From Ignavigranum ruoffiae (GTDB taxonomy: Bacteria > Bacillota > Bacilli > Lactobacillales > Aerococcaceae): a stretch of 64,000 nt of DNA. The first letter of the stretch is position 1; each line of letters opens with the position of its first letter. The translations under genes were made by a program, and so were the position numbers. Below the pieces are notes generated by a model. It had not been told where the DNA came from. It searched no databases and worked only from the letters and a program-made list of their open reading frames with translations. This document shows positions 43,652-52,383 of the stretch, piece by piece. The stretch lies in the NCBI RefSeq assembly GCF_900110675.1, contig NZ_FOEN01000004.1:74294-138293 (forward strand). Reading direction: 5' to 3'.

Positions 43652-43709
43652 ACTAGGTTAAGCTCAGGGGAATTCATTATGAATGAATCCAGGGCTAACC
43701 TAGTTTTTT
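43652..43709 (+). terminator. Terminator after nox
   Basis: ACTAGGTTA (43652-43660) pairs with TAACCTAGT (43696-43704); an inner AATTCATT/AATGAAT helix extends it, and six Ts follow. Confidence 0.9.
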
Positions 43710-43714
43710 CGGTT

Positions 43715-43728
43715 AAAAAACGAACATT
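43715..43728 (+). promoter_or_regulatory. PurBox-like site upstream of the xanthine permease
   Basis: AAAAAACGAACATT resembles the lactic-acid-bacterial PurR box (core CCGAAC within A/T). It lies 57-70 bp before a TATAAT at 43785-43790, consistent with PurR control. One core base differs. Confidence 0.45.
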
Positions 43729-43819
43729 TATAAAAATATTTTATCTATCATTAGGATAATCACAGGCTAAAAATAAAATTAAGCTATAATAAGGATGAAG
43801 TGATGAATGGAGGATCAAT

Positions 43820-45130
43820 ATGGAAGAAAATAAAACAATGAGTCATCAATCTTTGTTGTACGCGAATGAAGACCGTCCCCCTTTAGCCGTCTCGCTTATT
43901 TTAGCTTTTCAACATATCTTAGCGGCCTTTGCAGGTATTATCGCGGTGCCCTTAGTCGTATGTACGGCTTTAAATTTCTCAGTCCAAGAAACAGCCTTTA
44001 TGGTAAGTGCAACCATCTTTGCCTCAGGCTTAACGACCATGATTCAGTCGCGTGGCTTGGGTCCAATTGGCTCACGACTTTCAGGAATGATGGGAACGGA
44101 TTTTACTTTTGTGAATCCTTCGATTAATGTCGGAGCTAAGTTTGGTGTTGCCGGGATTATAACTGCCACGATGACTGGGGCTTTTGTCGAAATTATTTTA
44201 AGTCGATTTATCAAACCCCTGCGTAAATATTTCCCGCCGCTCATTACCGGGACCGTTGTCTCCTTAATTGGAATTACCTTACTTCCAGTCAGTGTGGATT
44301 GGGCTGCCGGCTCAGTGGGCTCAGCTGATTATGGCTCTCTAAAGAATTTAGGGGTAGCCTTTGCTATTATGGTCTTTACACTAGCCTTAAATTATTATGG
44401 TAAGGGAATGTGGAAGACGGCCTCGGTCTTTGTTGGAATGGTCGTAGGTTATCTACTATGTATTCCGTTAGGGATGGTCGATTTACAATCGGTGGCTAAT
44501 GCAGGTTGGATTGCCTTGCCTAATATTTTGCGTTATGGTTGGCATTTTGATTGGGCGTCGACCTTATCTTTTGTGCCTGCCTATTTGGTTTCCACTATTG
44601 GAACGATGGGAATCATGATGGCTATTGGAGAGGCTTCCAAGGTTGAAGTTTCCAGTGAGCGTGCCGCAGCCGGCGTCTTGTGTGACGGCGTGGGTTCCTT
44701 TATTTCTGGTTTATTCGGTGCCGGTCCTAATACAGCTTTCTCACAAAATGTGGGTCTCATTACCTTAACCAAGGTAGCCAGTCGTCATGTTATGGCCCTG
44801 GCCGGATTTATTCTCGCCCTCCTCGGTGTCTTTCCTAAACTTTCGGCCTTAATTGCGGTGATGCCTTCGCCTGTCTTAGGGGGTGTCGGTGTGATTATGT
44901 TTGGTCTGGTCGCGGCCCAAGGGATTAAAACCTTGGCCAGCATAGAACTGGGTGATCGAGAACTGCTCATTATCTCTGTCTCATTTGCGCTGGGAATCGG
45001 GGTAACAGTTAAACCTGAAATTCTGGCTCAATTGCCTAATGCCTTGAAGATGATTTTATCTTCAGGTATCTCTACTGGAACCATCGCGGCCTTAATCTTA
45101 AACATAGTACTTAAAGAAAAACACCAATAA
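43820..45130 (+). CDS. pbuX: Xanthine/uracil permease (NCS2 family), probably PbuX
   Basis: 436 residues with about 12-14 membrane segments. The N-terminal RPPLAVSLILAFQHILAAFAGIIAVPLVV and the conserved GPNTAFSQNVGLITLTKVASRHV are typical of the xanthine/urate branch of NCS2 transporters; the uracil branch normally has TTYGEN at that place. It imports a purine base by cation symport. GGAGG precedes the start. A PurBox-like motif upstream suggests PurR regulation; no guanine riboswitch was recognised. It is followed by a strong bidirectional terminator. Confidence 0.88.
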   Translation: MEENKTMSHQSLLYANEDRPPLAVSLILAFQHILAAFAGIIAVPLVVCTALNFSVQETAFMVSATIFASGLTTMIQSRGLGPIGSRLSGMMGTDFTFVNPSINVGAKFGVAGIITATMTGAFVEIILSRFIKPLRKYFPPLITGTVVSLIGITLLPVSVDWAAGSVGSADYGSLKNLGVAFAIMVFTLALNYYGKGMWKTASVFVGMVVGYLLCIPLGMVDLQSVANAGWIALPNILRYGWHFDWASTLSFVPAYLVSTIGTMGIMMAIGEASKVEVSSERAAAGVLCDGVGSFISGLFGAGPNTAFSQNVGLITLTKVASRHVMALAGFILALLGVFPKLSALIAVMPSPVLGGVGVIMFGLVAAQGIKTLASIELGDRELLIISVSFALGIGVTVKPEILAQLPNALKMILSSGISTGTIAALILNIVLKEKHQ

Positions 45131-45140
45131 GTATAATAAT

Positions 45141-45215
45141 AAAAAAAAGACGGATATGCTACAACAAGTCTGAAAGAGTCATCTTTCGCGTTTGTTGAGC
45201 CATACCGTCTTTTTT
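45141..45215. terminator. Bidirectional terminator between convergent genes
   Basis: An A-tract and GACGG-TATG arm (45149-45158) pairs with CATACCGTC (45201-45209); a second ACAACAA/TTGTTG helix lies inside. T-runs occur at both ends on the respective strands. Confidence 0.85.
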
Positions 45216-45255
45216 ATATCAATGTCATTAGCTAGTTCAAGCTAGATTTTTAGGG

Positions 45256-46056
45256 TTAAGGATAAATTAAGTCCAGAATGAATTCTTTCAGCAGACGATT
45301 GACGGCCATCGGGTTGTCCATATTTGCATTGTGACCGGCATCGACCACCATCTTTAATGGAATACCTTCTTCTTGGTGCCATTGGCGGGTGTATTGACTA
45401 ATCTTTCCCAGATCATCATGTTCGCCTAAGATGAGTAGAGTCGGATGCTGACGTTGAATATTATGATTCTCTTTCAATAGGGTCTTAAAAGCGATATCAG
45501 TGGTGGCCAGAATCTCGTGGTCTTGATAATTTTCTAACATGGCTAGCATCTTCTTATGAGCTTGATGGGAATAAGTAGCAGAAAGAGCGATACTCTGCCT
45601 TAAGTCCTGGGGATTCAAAAAAGAACTCATCCAACCGGTATTTTTTAACCACCATTGATCGATCGAGTTATAATACTGCAAACCAAGCGGACCAATACCG
45701 ATACCAGCAAGTCCAAATACTTTTTGCGGGAATCGCTCAGCAAAAATTTGAGCACAGAAGCCACCGAGTGATTGAGCAATGAGGATGACTTGGGAAATAT
45801 TTTCTTGCTGCAAAATCTGATTCATCATCTCAGCCATTTCCGCATAGGAGAAATCAGTATATCCTTTATTGGCCCCATGCAAGGGCAGATCCCAGGTCAA
45901 GATCGACCAATCTTTGAAATAATCATACTGTTCCTGGAACATGGTGTGGTTGCATAATAAACCATGGGTAAAAAATAGAGTTGGGCGATGATCTTTTCCA
46001 GGTTGACGCCAGTAGCGAACCGGTTCTTGGTGAAAGATTAAAGTTTTTTCTTGCAT
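45256..46056 (-). CDS. Alpha/beta-fold hydrolase (paralogue of the 37129 gene)
   Basis: 266 residues. The parts are FFTHGLLCNH, TWDLPLHG, the nucleophile motif AQSLGGFCAQ, LLILGEHDDLG with the acid and a C-terminal DAGHNANMDNPMAVN with the catalytic His. It resembles the product of the gene at 37129 from end to end. The usual G of GxSxG is Ala here. Substrate unknown. The start at 46056 has GAGGAG close upstream. It lies opposite to nrdD, with about 180 bp containing the nrd promoter between them. Confidence 0.87.
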   Translation of the reverse strand: MQEKTLIFHQEPVRYWRQPGKDHRPTLFFTHGLLCNHTMFQEQYDYFKDWSILTWDLPLHGANKGYTDFSYAEMAEMMNQILQQENISQVILIAQSLGGFCAQIFAERFPQKVFGLAGIGIGPLGLQYYNSIDQWWLKNTGWMSSFLNPQDLRQSIALSATYSHQAHKKMLAMLENYQDHEILATTDIAFKTLLKENHNIQRQHPTLLILGEHDDLGKISQYTRQWHQEEGIPLKMVVDAGHNANMDNPMAVNRLLKEFILDLIYP

Positions 46057-46182
46057 CGGGCAATCTCCTCATAGAAATTTAATCATAGTCTGAGTATACC
46101 ATAATTGACCTAAAATTTAGCAGAAAATTGTCCAATTGTCCCTCAACATCTTGACATAAAAATCTCCTATGATAACCTATAA

Positions 46183-46198
46183 TCACAATATGTAGTGT
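46183..46198 (+). promoter_or_regulatory. NrdR box 1 upstream of nrdD
   Basis: TCACAATATGTAGTGT matches the NrdR consensus at 14 of 16 positions. Its centre is 31 bp from that of box 2, the canonical spacing for NrdR. Confidence 0.8.
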
Positions 46199-46213
46199 TG
46201 AAATTATAAAATA

Positions 46214-46229
46214 CCACTACATGTAGGAG
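46214..46229 (+). promoter_or_regulatory. NrdR box 2 upstream of nrdD
   Basis: CCACTACATGTAGGAG matches the left half of the box well and the right half poorly, since it runs into the ribosome binding site. NrdR bound here could also block translation start. Confidence 0.65.
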
Positions 46230-46237
46230 GTTATTGC

Positions 46238-48175
46238 ATGGAAAGTCTTCAAAATCAACGATATATAGTGGATGATTTCGGGAGCATGCCAGATATCAAG
46301 ACGCTATTAGAAAAAGCCTTGCCCAATTTACAAGCAGGGATTGAACATCTTTTAGCCCAAGACAAATCAGTCGTCAATGAAAATGCGAACAAGGATAGTC
46401 GGGTCTTCAATACGCAACGAGATTTGATGGCGGGTGTGCTCGCAAAGTCGATCGGTTTAGCCCTATTACCCGAAGCGGTAGCTCAAGCCCACCAAGCTGG
46501 TGATTTGCATATTCATGATTTAGATTATCAACCTTATGCACCGATGACGAATTGTAGTTTGATTGATTTTAAGACGATGTTTGAGCAAGGTTTCACCATC
46601 GGTAACGCTCAAGTAGAACCTCCTCGCTCGATTAATACGGCAACTGCTCAGATGGCTCAAATTATTGCCAATGTGGCTTCAAGTCAATATGGCGGGACTA
46701 CAGCGAATCGAGTAGACGAATTGTTGGCTCCTTATGCTCAAATGAACTATGACAAACATTTAACCAGGGCGCAAAAATGGCTGACTGATCCTGACCAACA
46801 AGAAGCCTTTGCTAAAGAAGCCACCCAGAAAGATATTTATGATGCGATGCAAAGTTTGGAATATGAAATCAACACGCTTTATACGTCGCAAGGACAGACT
46901 CCATTTACCACCTTAGGGTTTGGCTTAGGAACTTCTTGGATTGAACGGGAGATCCAACGAGCGATCTTAAAGATTCGAATTGAAGGCCTAGGCAAAGAAA
47001 AAAGAACAGCGATCTTTCCTAAGTTAGTTTTTACGCTCAAAGAAGGCACTAACTTGCATCCTAAGGATCCCAACTATGATATCAAGTGTTTGGCTTTGGA
47101 GTGTGCGACTAAACGGATGTATCCTGATGTCTTAATGTACGACAAAATTGTTGAATTGACCGGTTCATTTAAAGCACCCATGGGTTGTCGATCATTCCTA
47201 CAGGGTTGGCGGAATGAAGAGGGTCTTGAAGTCAATGAAGGCCGGATGAATTTGGGCGTAGTCACGCTCAATTTACCTCGCATTGCTTTAGAATCCCAGG
47301 GTCATTTGGATCAATTTTGGCAAACTTTGTCAGCTCGTTTGACGTTGGCAGAAGAAGCACTATTGTATCGGATTCACCGTGTTCTGCAAGCTCAACCAGA
47401 GAATGCGCCAATCATCTATCAATTTGGGGCTTTTGGCCATTATCTGAAGAAAGATGATTCGGTGAAACAACTCTTTGATCACCGAAGGGCGACGGTCTCT
47501 TTAGGATACATCGGTTTGTATGAAGTGGCTACCGTATTTTATGGGCCTGATTGGGAAAGTAACGCCGAAGCCAAGGCATTTACCCTAGAAATTATGCGCC
47601 GACTTAAAGAAAAAGTTGATCAATGGAGTCAACAATATGATTATCATTTTTCAATTTATGGAACTCCTTCAGAGAGTTTGACCGATCGTTTCTGTCGGTT
47701 AGACCGTCAACGTTTTGGCGAAGTGGCTCATATTACCGACAAAGGCTATTATACGAATTCTTTCCATTATGATGTGCGTAAGCAACCGACCCCATTTGAG
47801 AAGATTTCTTTCGAACAAGCTTATCCATACTATAGCAGTGGTGGCTTCATTCATTACTGTGAGTACCCGAATTTAGAACAGAATCCACGGGCCTTAGAGG
47901 CGGTCTGGGATTATGCCTATGACCGCATTGGCTATCTCGGTACTAACACGCCGATTGATTATTGTTATGAATGTGGATTTAAAGGGGATTTCAATCCCAC
48001 AGAGTTTGGTTTTGAATGTCCGCACTGTCATAATCGTAATCCCGAGACTTGTGATGTGGTCAAACGGACCTGTGGTTATCTAGGCAATCCTCAACTCAGA
48101 CCGATGGTGAAGGGCCGTCACCGTGAGATTACCGCCCGCAAGAAGCATCTGGGAGTGACAAGCCATGGCCTATAA
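46238..48175 (+). CDS. nrdD: Anaerobic (class III) ribonucleoside-triphosphate reductase, no ATP-cone
   Basis: 645 residues, shorter than the 710-750 of typical NrdD. The N-terminal ATP-cone is missing: the catalytic barrel begins almost at once (DLHIHDLDYQPYAPMTNC at about 90-107). The C-terminus has a zinc ribbon, CYECGF and CPHCHN, and the glycyl-radical loop RTCGYLGN with Gly613. It makes dNTPs without oxygen. Lack of the cone suggests it is not inhibited by dATP, as described for some other NrdD groups. AGGAGG precedes the start. Two NrdR boxes control it, and it overlaps nrdG by 11 bases. Confidence 0.94.
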   Translation: MESLQNQRYIVDDFGSMPDIKTLLEKALPNLQAGIEHLLAQDKSVVNENANKDSRVFNTQRDLMAGVLAKSIGLALLPEAVAQAHQAGDLHIHDLDYQPYAPMTNCSLIDFKTMFEQGFTIGNAQVEPPRSINTATAQMAQIIANVASSQYGGTTANRVDELLAPYAQMNYDKHLTRAQKWLTDPDQQEAFAKEATQKDIYDAMQSLEYEINTLYTSQGQTPFTTLGFGLGTSWIEREIQRAILKIRIEGLGKEKRTAIFPKLVFTLKEGTNLHPKDPNYDIKCLALECATKRMYPDVLMYDKIVELTGSFKAPMGCRSFLQGWRNEEGLEVNEGRMNLGVVTLNLPRIALESQGHLDQFWQTLSARLTLAEEALLYRIHRVLQAQPENAPIIYQFGAFGHYLKKDDSVKQLFDHRRATVSLGYIGLYEVATVFYGPDWESNAEAKAFTLEIMRRLKEKVDQWSQQYDYHFSIYGTPSESLTDRFCRLDRQRFGEVAHITDKGYYTNSFHYDVRKQPTPFEKISFEQAYPYYSSGGFIHYCEYPNLEQNPRALEAVWDYAYDRIGYLGTNTPIDYCYECGFKGDFNPTEFGFECPHCHNRNPETCDVVKRTCGYLGNPQLRPMVKGRHREITARKKHLGVTSHGL

Positions 48176-48764
48176 AGATCCCCAAACCGGGCTGCTATAC
48201 CCACAACCTCAAGAATGGTTAGCTAAAGACTGGTCGCAAGGCAAGGTGGCTGATTACAAAGCCTACAACTTTGTCGATGGCGAAGGTGTCCGTTGTTCTT
48301 TATATGTGGCTGGCTGTCTGTTTGCTTGTCCCTTCTGTTATAATCGGAAAATTCAAAATTTTAATCAAGGAATCCCCTATGATGAAGCTTTGGAAGCGCA
48401 GATTTTAGCAGATTTAGCGGCTCCATATTGTCAGGGCTTGACTCTATTAGGCGGGGAACCCATGTTAAATACCGGTATTCTTTTACAACTTTGTCAGAAG
48501 TTGCGCCAACGATTTGGTGGAGATAAAGATATCTGGGCTTGGACCGGCTATACTTGGGAAGAGTTGATGAAGGAAAGTCCCGATAAATTGGCTCTCCTCG
48601 ATTATATTGATGTTCTGGTGGATGGTCGCTATGAACATGGCCTGCGCGACTTGCGTCTACGTTTTCGCGGATCGGCTAACCAGCGAATTATTAATGTCAA
48701 AGAAAGTCTCAAACGGAATCAAGTTATCTTATGGCAGGATTCACTTAAGAAGCGTTCTGAATAA
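48165..48764 (+). CDS. nrdG: Anaerobic ribonucleotide reductase-activating protein (radical SAM)
   Basis: 199 residues. The [4Fe-4S] motif is CLFACPFC (CxxxCxxC) near residues 51-58, and the SAM-contacting GGE is in LTLLGGEPML. It generates the glycyl radical on NrdD. The N-terminal sequence before the cysteine motif is that of NrdG, and the length is usual (about 155-200). Start ATG 48165 lies in the nrdD 3' end, so translation is coupled. A hairpin with T-run ends the operon at 48884-48928. Confidence 0.95.
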   Translation: MAYKDPQTGLLYPQPQEWLAKDWSQGKVADYKAYNFVDGEGVRCSLYVAGCLFACPFCYNRKIQNFNQGIPYDEALEAQILADLAAPYCQGLTLLGGEPMLNTGILLQLCQKLRQRFGGDKDIWAWTGYTWEELMKESPDKLALLDYIDVLVDGRYEHGLRDLRLRFRGSANQRIINVKESLKRNQVILWQDSLKKRSE

Positions 48765-48883
48765 AAAGATGACAGAGAGGATATCTTCTTTTTTAAAGAG
48801 AGGCCGTTAATTCCCAAAATTATACATTTACTTTTAAATCAGCTAGATCAGCTTTGAATGATTTGATAAGCAACTTAAATTCT

Positions 48884-48928
48884 TAGGTACTAGTTTAGTC
48901 TTATGTGACAAACTAGTGCCTATTTTTT
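48884..48928 (+). terminator. Terminator after nrdG
   Basis: TAGGTACTAGTTT (48884-48896) pairs with AAACTAGTGCCTA (48910-48922) with one mismatch, then six Ts. Confidence 0.85.
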
Positions 48929-49102
48929 GTCTATCTTTAGCAATGTTTGCTTGAAAAATTAAAGTAAATCTCCCGCTGAGAATTATAGGGAGAAAACGAT
49001 TAAACTTCTAAATTTATTTTCTGAAAATCATGATGAAAAGATTTTTATTAAATCATCCTTAGTATTTTCTTATCTAATTTTTATGTTTCAATGAAAACAT
49101 AG

Positions 49103-49131
49103 TGTTATAATGTTATTATAAAGCGCTTACA
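49103..49131 (+). promoter_or_regulatory. Promoter and cre-like site of the C69 dipeptidase gene
   Basis: Extended -10 TG-T-TATAAT (49103-49111), then ATAAAGCGCTTACA (49118-49131), which matches the CcpA cre consensus at 12 of 14 positions. A site just downstream of the -10 would repress by blocking initiation. Confidence 0.6.
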
Positions 49132-49154
49132 CTATATTATGGGGAGGAAAAAAG

Positions 49155-50786
49155 ATGAGAAAATTTTTATCACGTTTAGGATTGGTTTTCGCTGCGGGAG
49201 TGATGTTAGCTCAGCCAGTGGCTGCCTGTACCGGAGTTTATGTGGGTAAGGATTTAACGGAAGACGGTTCAGTAATCTTTGGACGGACTGAAGACTTAGA
49301 ACAACATCATAATAAGACATTTATTGTAGTTGAAGCTAAGCAGAATGAAGAAGGCGCCAAATTAGTTGACGAATATACTAAATTCGAATACGAACTACCA
49401 GCAGAATCTTATAAATATTTCGCAGTTCCAGATACTACACCTGAATGGGGCTTGTATTATGAAGCTGGCTATAATGAACATGGGGTAGCCATGGATGCAA
49501 CTACAACCACTTATACTAATGAAGAAGTATTAGCGGTTGACCCACTTGTTGAAAATGGTATTTCAGAAAGTATCATGACCACAATTGTTTTAGGTCAAGC
49601 TAAGACAGCTCGTGAAGGAATTGAATTATTAGCTTCAATCGTTGATGAGAAAGGTTCAGCAGAAGGTAATGGTTTAATTATTGCTGACCAAAATGAAACT
49701 TGGTATATGGAAATCTTATCAGGTCACCAATATGCAGCGATGAAATTGCCAGATGATATGTATGCAGTCTTCCCTAATTCATTCTTCCTTGAAGGGGTAG
49801 ATGTGGAAGATACAGACAATGTGATTGCCTCAGCTGATTTGAAAGCTACTGCAGAAGAAGCCGGAACCCTTGTTGAAGAAGATGGAATGATTCGGGTCGC
49901 AGACTCATATGCTGCTGAAATTGATCCAGGATCTATTTCTCGTTATTGGTCAGGTGTGAAGACTTTAGATCCAGATGCTGAAGTGAGCATGGATGATACT
50001 GAATTCCCATTCTTACATAGCACTGACAAGAAAATCACTTTAGAAGACGTGATGAATCTTCAACGTAACCGTTTAGAAGGTACTGATTATATTCCAGCTG
50101 ATAATGTTGCTTCAGCAACCGGTGGCGAAATGGAAGAAACTGAAGCTGAAGGCGAAAGCGAAGCAGCCGAAGAAAAAACTGAACCTAGTGAAGCAGAAGA
50201 AACAGTTGCAGAAGAAACTGAGGCTGAAGGTGAAAGCGAAGTTGCTGAAGAAGAATCTGCGGCTGAAGAAGAAACCGAAGCGGAAGAAGCAGCTGAAGAA
50301 GAAACTGAAGTTGAAATGCCAGAAAATGCAAAATATCCAATTGGTAACAAAAACACCATGGAAGCTCATATCTTCCAAATTTATGAAGATATGCCAGCTG
50401 AAGTGCCAGGAGTGATGTGGTTAGCTATTGGTTCACCAACCGTTTCTCCTTATTTACCATTCTTTGGTAATATCACTGAAACTATCCCAGCTTACCAAGT
50501 AGAAAGCAATGAATATGATTCAGAATCATTCTACTGGGCTGTAGATAGTATCCTAACAGCAATGCTAGCCGATGAAAGTAATTTGAAAGATGAAATTCGT
50601 GAAAAAGTACTAGCGATTGAGAAAGTTGCGATGGATCAATTCGAAGAAGTTCGTCAAGAATTAATTAAGAAATATGGAGAAGATCCAGCAGCCGCTGCTG
50701 AATGGATTACTGAACAAACTAAGAAATTCTCTCAAGATGCCTTTGATCAAATCAAAACGATTGAAAGTGACTATGTGACTGAATAA
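49155..50786 (+). CDS. Secreted C69-family dipeptidase with an acidic insert
   Basis: 543 residues. A signal peptide (1-24, ending PVAA) is followed directly by CTGVYVGKDLTEDGS; Cys25 would become the N-terminal nucleophile of this Ntn-hydrolase after cleavage. GRTEDLEQHHNK and EAGYNEHGVAMDAT are family motifs. The enzyme hydrolyses dipeptides outside the cell. A low-complexity Glu/Ala stretch (about residues 325-392) interrupts the domain; a 26-residue unit starting ETEAEGESE is repeated within it. There is no LPXTG or membrane anchor. AGGAGG-like GGGGAGG precedes the start, and a cre-like site lies in the promoter. Preferred codons suggest strong expression. Confidence 0.9.
   Translation: MRKFLSRLGLVFAAGVMLAQPVAACTGVYVGKDLTEDGSVIFGRTEDLEQHHNKTFIVVEAKQNEEGAKLVDEYTKFEYELPAESYKYFAVPDTTPEWGLYYEAGYNEHGVAMDATTTTYTNEEVLAVDPLVENGISESIMTTIVLGQAKTAREGIELLASIVDEKGSAEGNGLIIADQNETWYMEILSGHQYAAMKLPDDMYAVFPNSFFLEGVDVEDTDNVIASADLKATAEEAGTLVEEDGMIRVADSYAAEIDPGSISRYWSGVKTLDPDAEVSMDDTEFPFLHSTDKKITLEDVMNLQRNRLEGTDYIPADNVASATGGEMEETEAEGESEAAEEKTEPSEAEETVAEETEAEGESEVAEEESAAEEETEAEEAAEEETEVEMPENAKYPIGNKNTMEAHIFQIYEDMPAEVPGVMWLAIGSPTVSPYLPFFGNITETIPAYQVESNEYDSESFYWAVDSILTAMLADESNLKDEIREKVLAIEKVAMDQFEEVRQELIKKYGEDPAAAAEWITEQTKKFSQDAFDQIKTIESDYVTE
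50133..50322 (+). repeat. Acidic low-complexity coding repeat
   Basis: GAA- and GCA/GCT-rich codons encode a Glu/Ala tract. A 31-bp block at 50133 recurs at 50211 with two changes, a 26-codon period, showing repeat expansion within the gene. Confidence 0.75.
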
Positions 50787-51103
50787 TTTCTATTTTAAGA
50801 AAATCTATTCGAATGTTATTTGTGGTTTTCTTCGTTGAATTGAATAGCTAATATTCCGAAACCGCCGGTCAAAGAGTTGCTTTGATCGACGGTTTTTGCT
50901 TTTAGATTCATTTATTTTTCAATCGGTTTTTGATCAAGCTTCAACATTTTGAAATACAAAGTCAAGAGTTTGTCGATCAACAAGCCCATATTTTAGTCCT
51001 TTTGAGAGGGCTTTCATTAAATCGGGAAATCCAAATGTTTTTACAGGCTTGTGAATCTTCGTTACAATGAAAGAACAATCTAATATTCGAAAGGAGCTTG
51101 ATG
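50787..51103. other. 317-bp intergenic region
   Basis: It contains the terminator of the dipeptidase gene (50859-50897). The remainder holds no gene or clear promoter, apart from GTTACAAT at about 51061-51068 as a weak -10. Confidence 0.6.
50859..50897 (+). terminator. Terminator after the C69 dipeptidase gene
   Basis: AAACCGCCGGTCAAAG pairs with CTTTGATCGACGGTTT apart from two mismatches, with a 5-nt loop and a T-run. Confidence 0.85.
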
Positions 51104-52216
51104 ATGGAACGATTATATGCTTTTCCAACAGAAGAACTAGAACAAGATGGACCTTATCTGACAATCAATCTCTGCATTGATCAAGATGATCAGTCTCAAG
51201 AGGCATTGAGGATTCAGTTAGAGAATGCATCCAAGCAAGCTAAGAAACTTATCGAAGAAGATTTATCAGAGCCTAGCCTGGCAGAACCCATCCTAGCCCA
51301 ATTAAAAGGCTTAGCCGCTGATTACAAAGCTTTGCCACAACAAGCCAGAGACTTGGTGTTTTATATTCATGCTTCAGGAATTTACTATTATCATCTTTTT
51401 GAACGGGTTCCTGCTTTTGAATTTGTAGCTGACTACCCAGCATTGAGTCCTGTCTTGATTAATAATCAATTGCATAATCATTTCCACTTGCTAAAATTGA
51501 GTCGCGGCAAGATTAAGTTATATGAGGTCTACGGGGACCAACTTCAACCTGTCACGTTAGAGGGGAAGGATATTCCTGAAACGATGGCTGAAGCCGTAGG
51601 GACTGATTATGATCCAGCCAATATTACGCCACCATCTACCCCAGCCTCACATGCCTTTCATGGCCATTCAGATACCAGTGATGAACGGGATAAAGACCGA
51701 GAATTTTATTTCAAATTGGTCGATGATTATATATATCAACAATATTCAAAGAAATATAAGCTACCCTTGGTCTTATTGGCCTTAGAAGAGAATGAAGTCG
51801 TCTTTAGAAAATTATCTAAGAATCAATATTTAGAAGATCAAGCGATTCATTCAGGTAATAATTTTACCGACCAACAAGTTGAAAATATTGTTAAAGAAAG
51901 TCTGCGAGCGCAGAAAGAACAAGAGCTAACCAACTTGAAACAACGTTTCCAAGAGACTTCTCCTGAATTTAAGGTTAAAGATAGTCTCGATAGTCTGGCT
52001 CAATTAGCTATTGCCGGACGAATCGAAGAATTAATTTTGGCCAAAGAATATATGCCACAAGGCGATTTTGACCCGACAGGTCAATACAATGAAGCTGGGA
52101 AAGGGTATCGTCAACAATTAATTCATCAAGTACTCAAGACCCAAGGCAAGGTTTATCTCTTAGACCAAGATCTATTGGGAGATGAATTCAAAATAGCCGC
52201 TCGTTTGCGTTACTGA
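51104..52216 (+). CDS. baeRF-family protein (bacterial archaeo-eukaryotic release factor-like)
   Basis: 370 residues. The pattern of a middle HAFHGHSDTSDERDKDREFYFKLVDDYI region, then LPLVLLALEENEVVFRKLSKN and IHSGN, is that of bacterial eRF1-like (baeRF) proteins, which share the fold of ribosome-rescue factors Dom34/eRF1. No GGQ peptidyl-hydrolysis motif was found. Function in this group is unproven; a role at stalled ribosomes has been proposed from the fold. Codons TTG-ATG-ATG follow AAGGAG; ATG 51104 is chosen for its seven-base spacing (51101 is possible). It is monocistronic, with a strong terminator downstream. Confidence 0.7.
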   Translation: MERLYAFPTEELEQDGPYLTINLCIDQDDQSQEALRIQLENASKQAKKLIEEDLSEPSLAEPILAQLKGLAADYKALPQQARDLVFYIHASGIYYYHLFERVPAFEFVADYPALSPVLINNQLHNHFHLLKLSRGKIKLYEVYGDQLQPVTLEGKDIPETMAEAVGTDYDPANITPPSTPASHAFHGHSDTSDERDKDREFYFKLVDDYIYQQYSKKYKLPLVLLALEENEVVFRKLSKNQYLEDQAIHSGNNFTDQQVENIVKESLRAQKEQELTNLKQRFQETSPEFKVKDSLDSLAQLAIAGRIEELILAKEYMPQGDFDPTGQYNEAGKGYRQQLIHQVLKTQGKVYLLDQDLLGDEFKIAARLRY

Positions 52217-52266
52217 TGGACGAGCGATGAAGCCAACAAGTTATAAAATAAATTAATTTAGCCGAC

Positions 52267-52327
52267 AATCACTGTCTTACTTTTGAACATCAAGAAATGT
52301 TCAAGCTAAGGCAGTGATTTGTTTTTT
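52267..52327 (+). terminator. Terminator after the baeRF-like gene
   Basis: AATCACTG (52267-52274) pairs with CAGTGATT (52312-52319). CTTA/TAAG and GAACAT/ATGTTC helices lie inside, and six Ts follow. Confidence 0.88.
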
Positions 52328-52383
52328 GTTGGCAAGGGCTGTGATAAGATAAGTTTAATGGTTAGAGAGGAGTGACCGTACTT

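Larger units (their letters stand above)
48765..49154. other. 390-bp intergenic region between nrdG and the dipeptidase gene
   Basis: It contains the nrdDG terminator (48884-48928) and, at its 3' end, an extended -10 promoter with a cre-like site. No gene is seen in between; the middle is A/T-rich. Confidence 0.7.

Noticed and set aside
46151-46183. TTGACA and TATAAT upstream of nrdD as a promoter pair
   Set aside because: The spacing is 21 bp, too long for a normal promoter. One of the two may be used, but the pair was not annotated.
50087-50415. Long frames in other phases over the acidic insert of the dipeptidase
   Set aside because: The GAA repeat opens all phases. The products (poly-Lys, poly-Phe, poly-Ser) are artefacts of low complexity.
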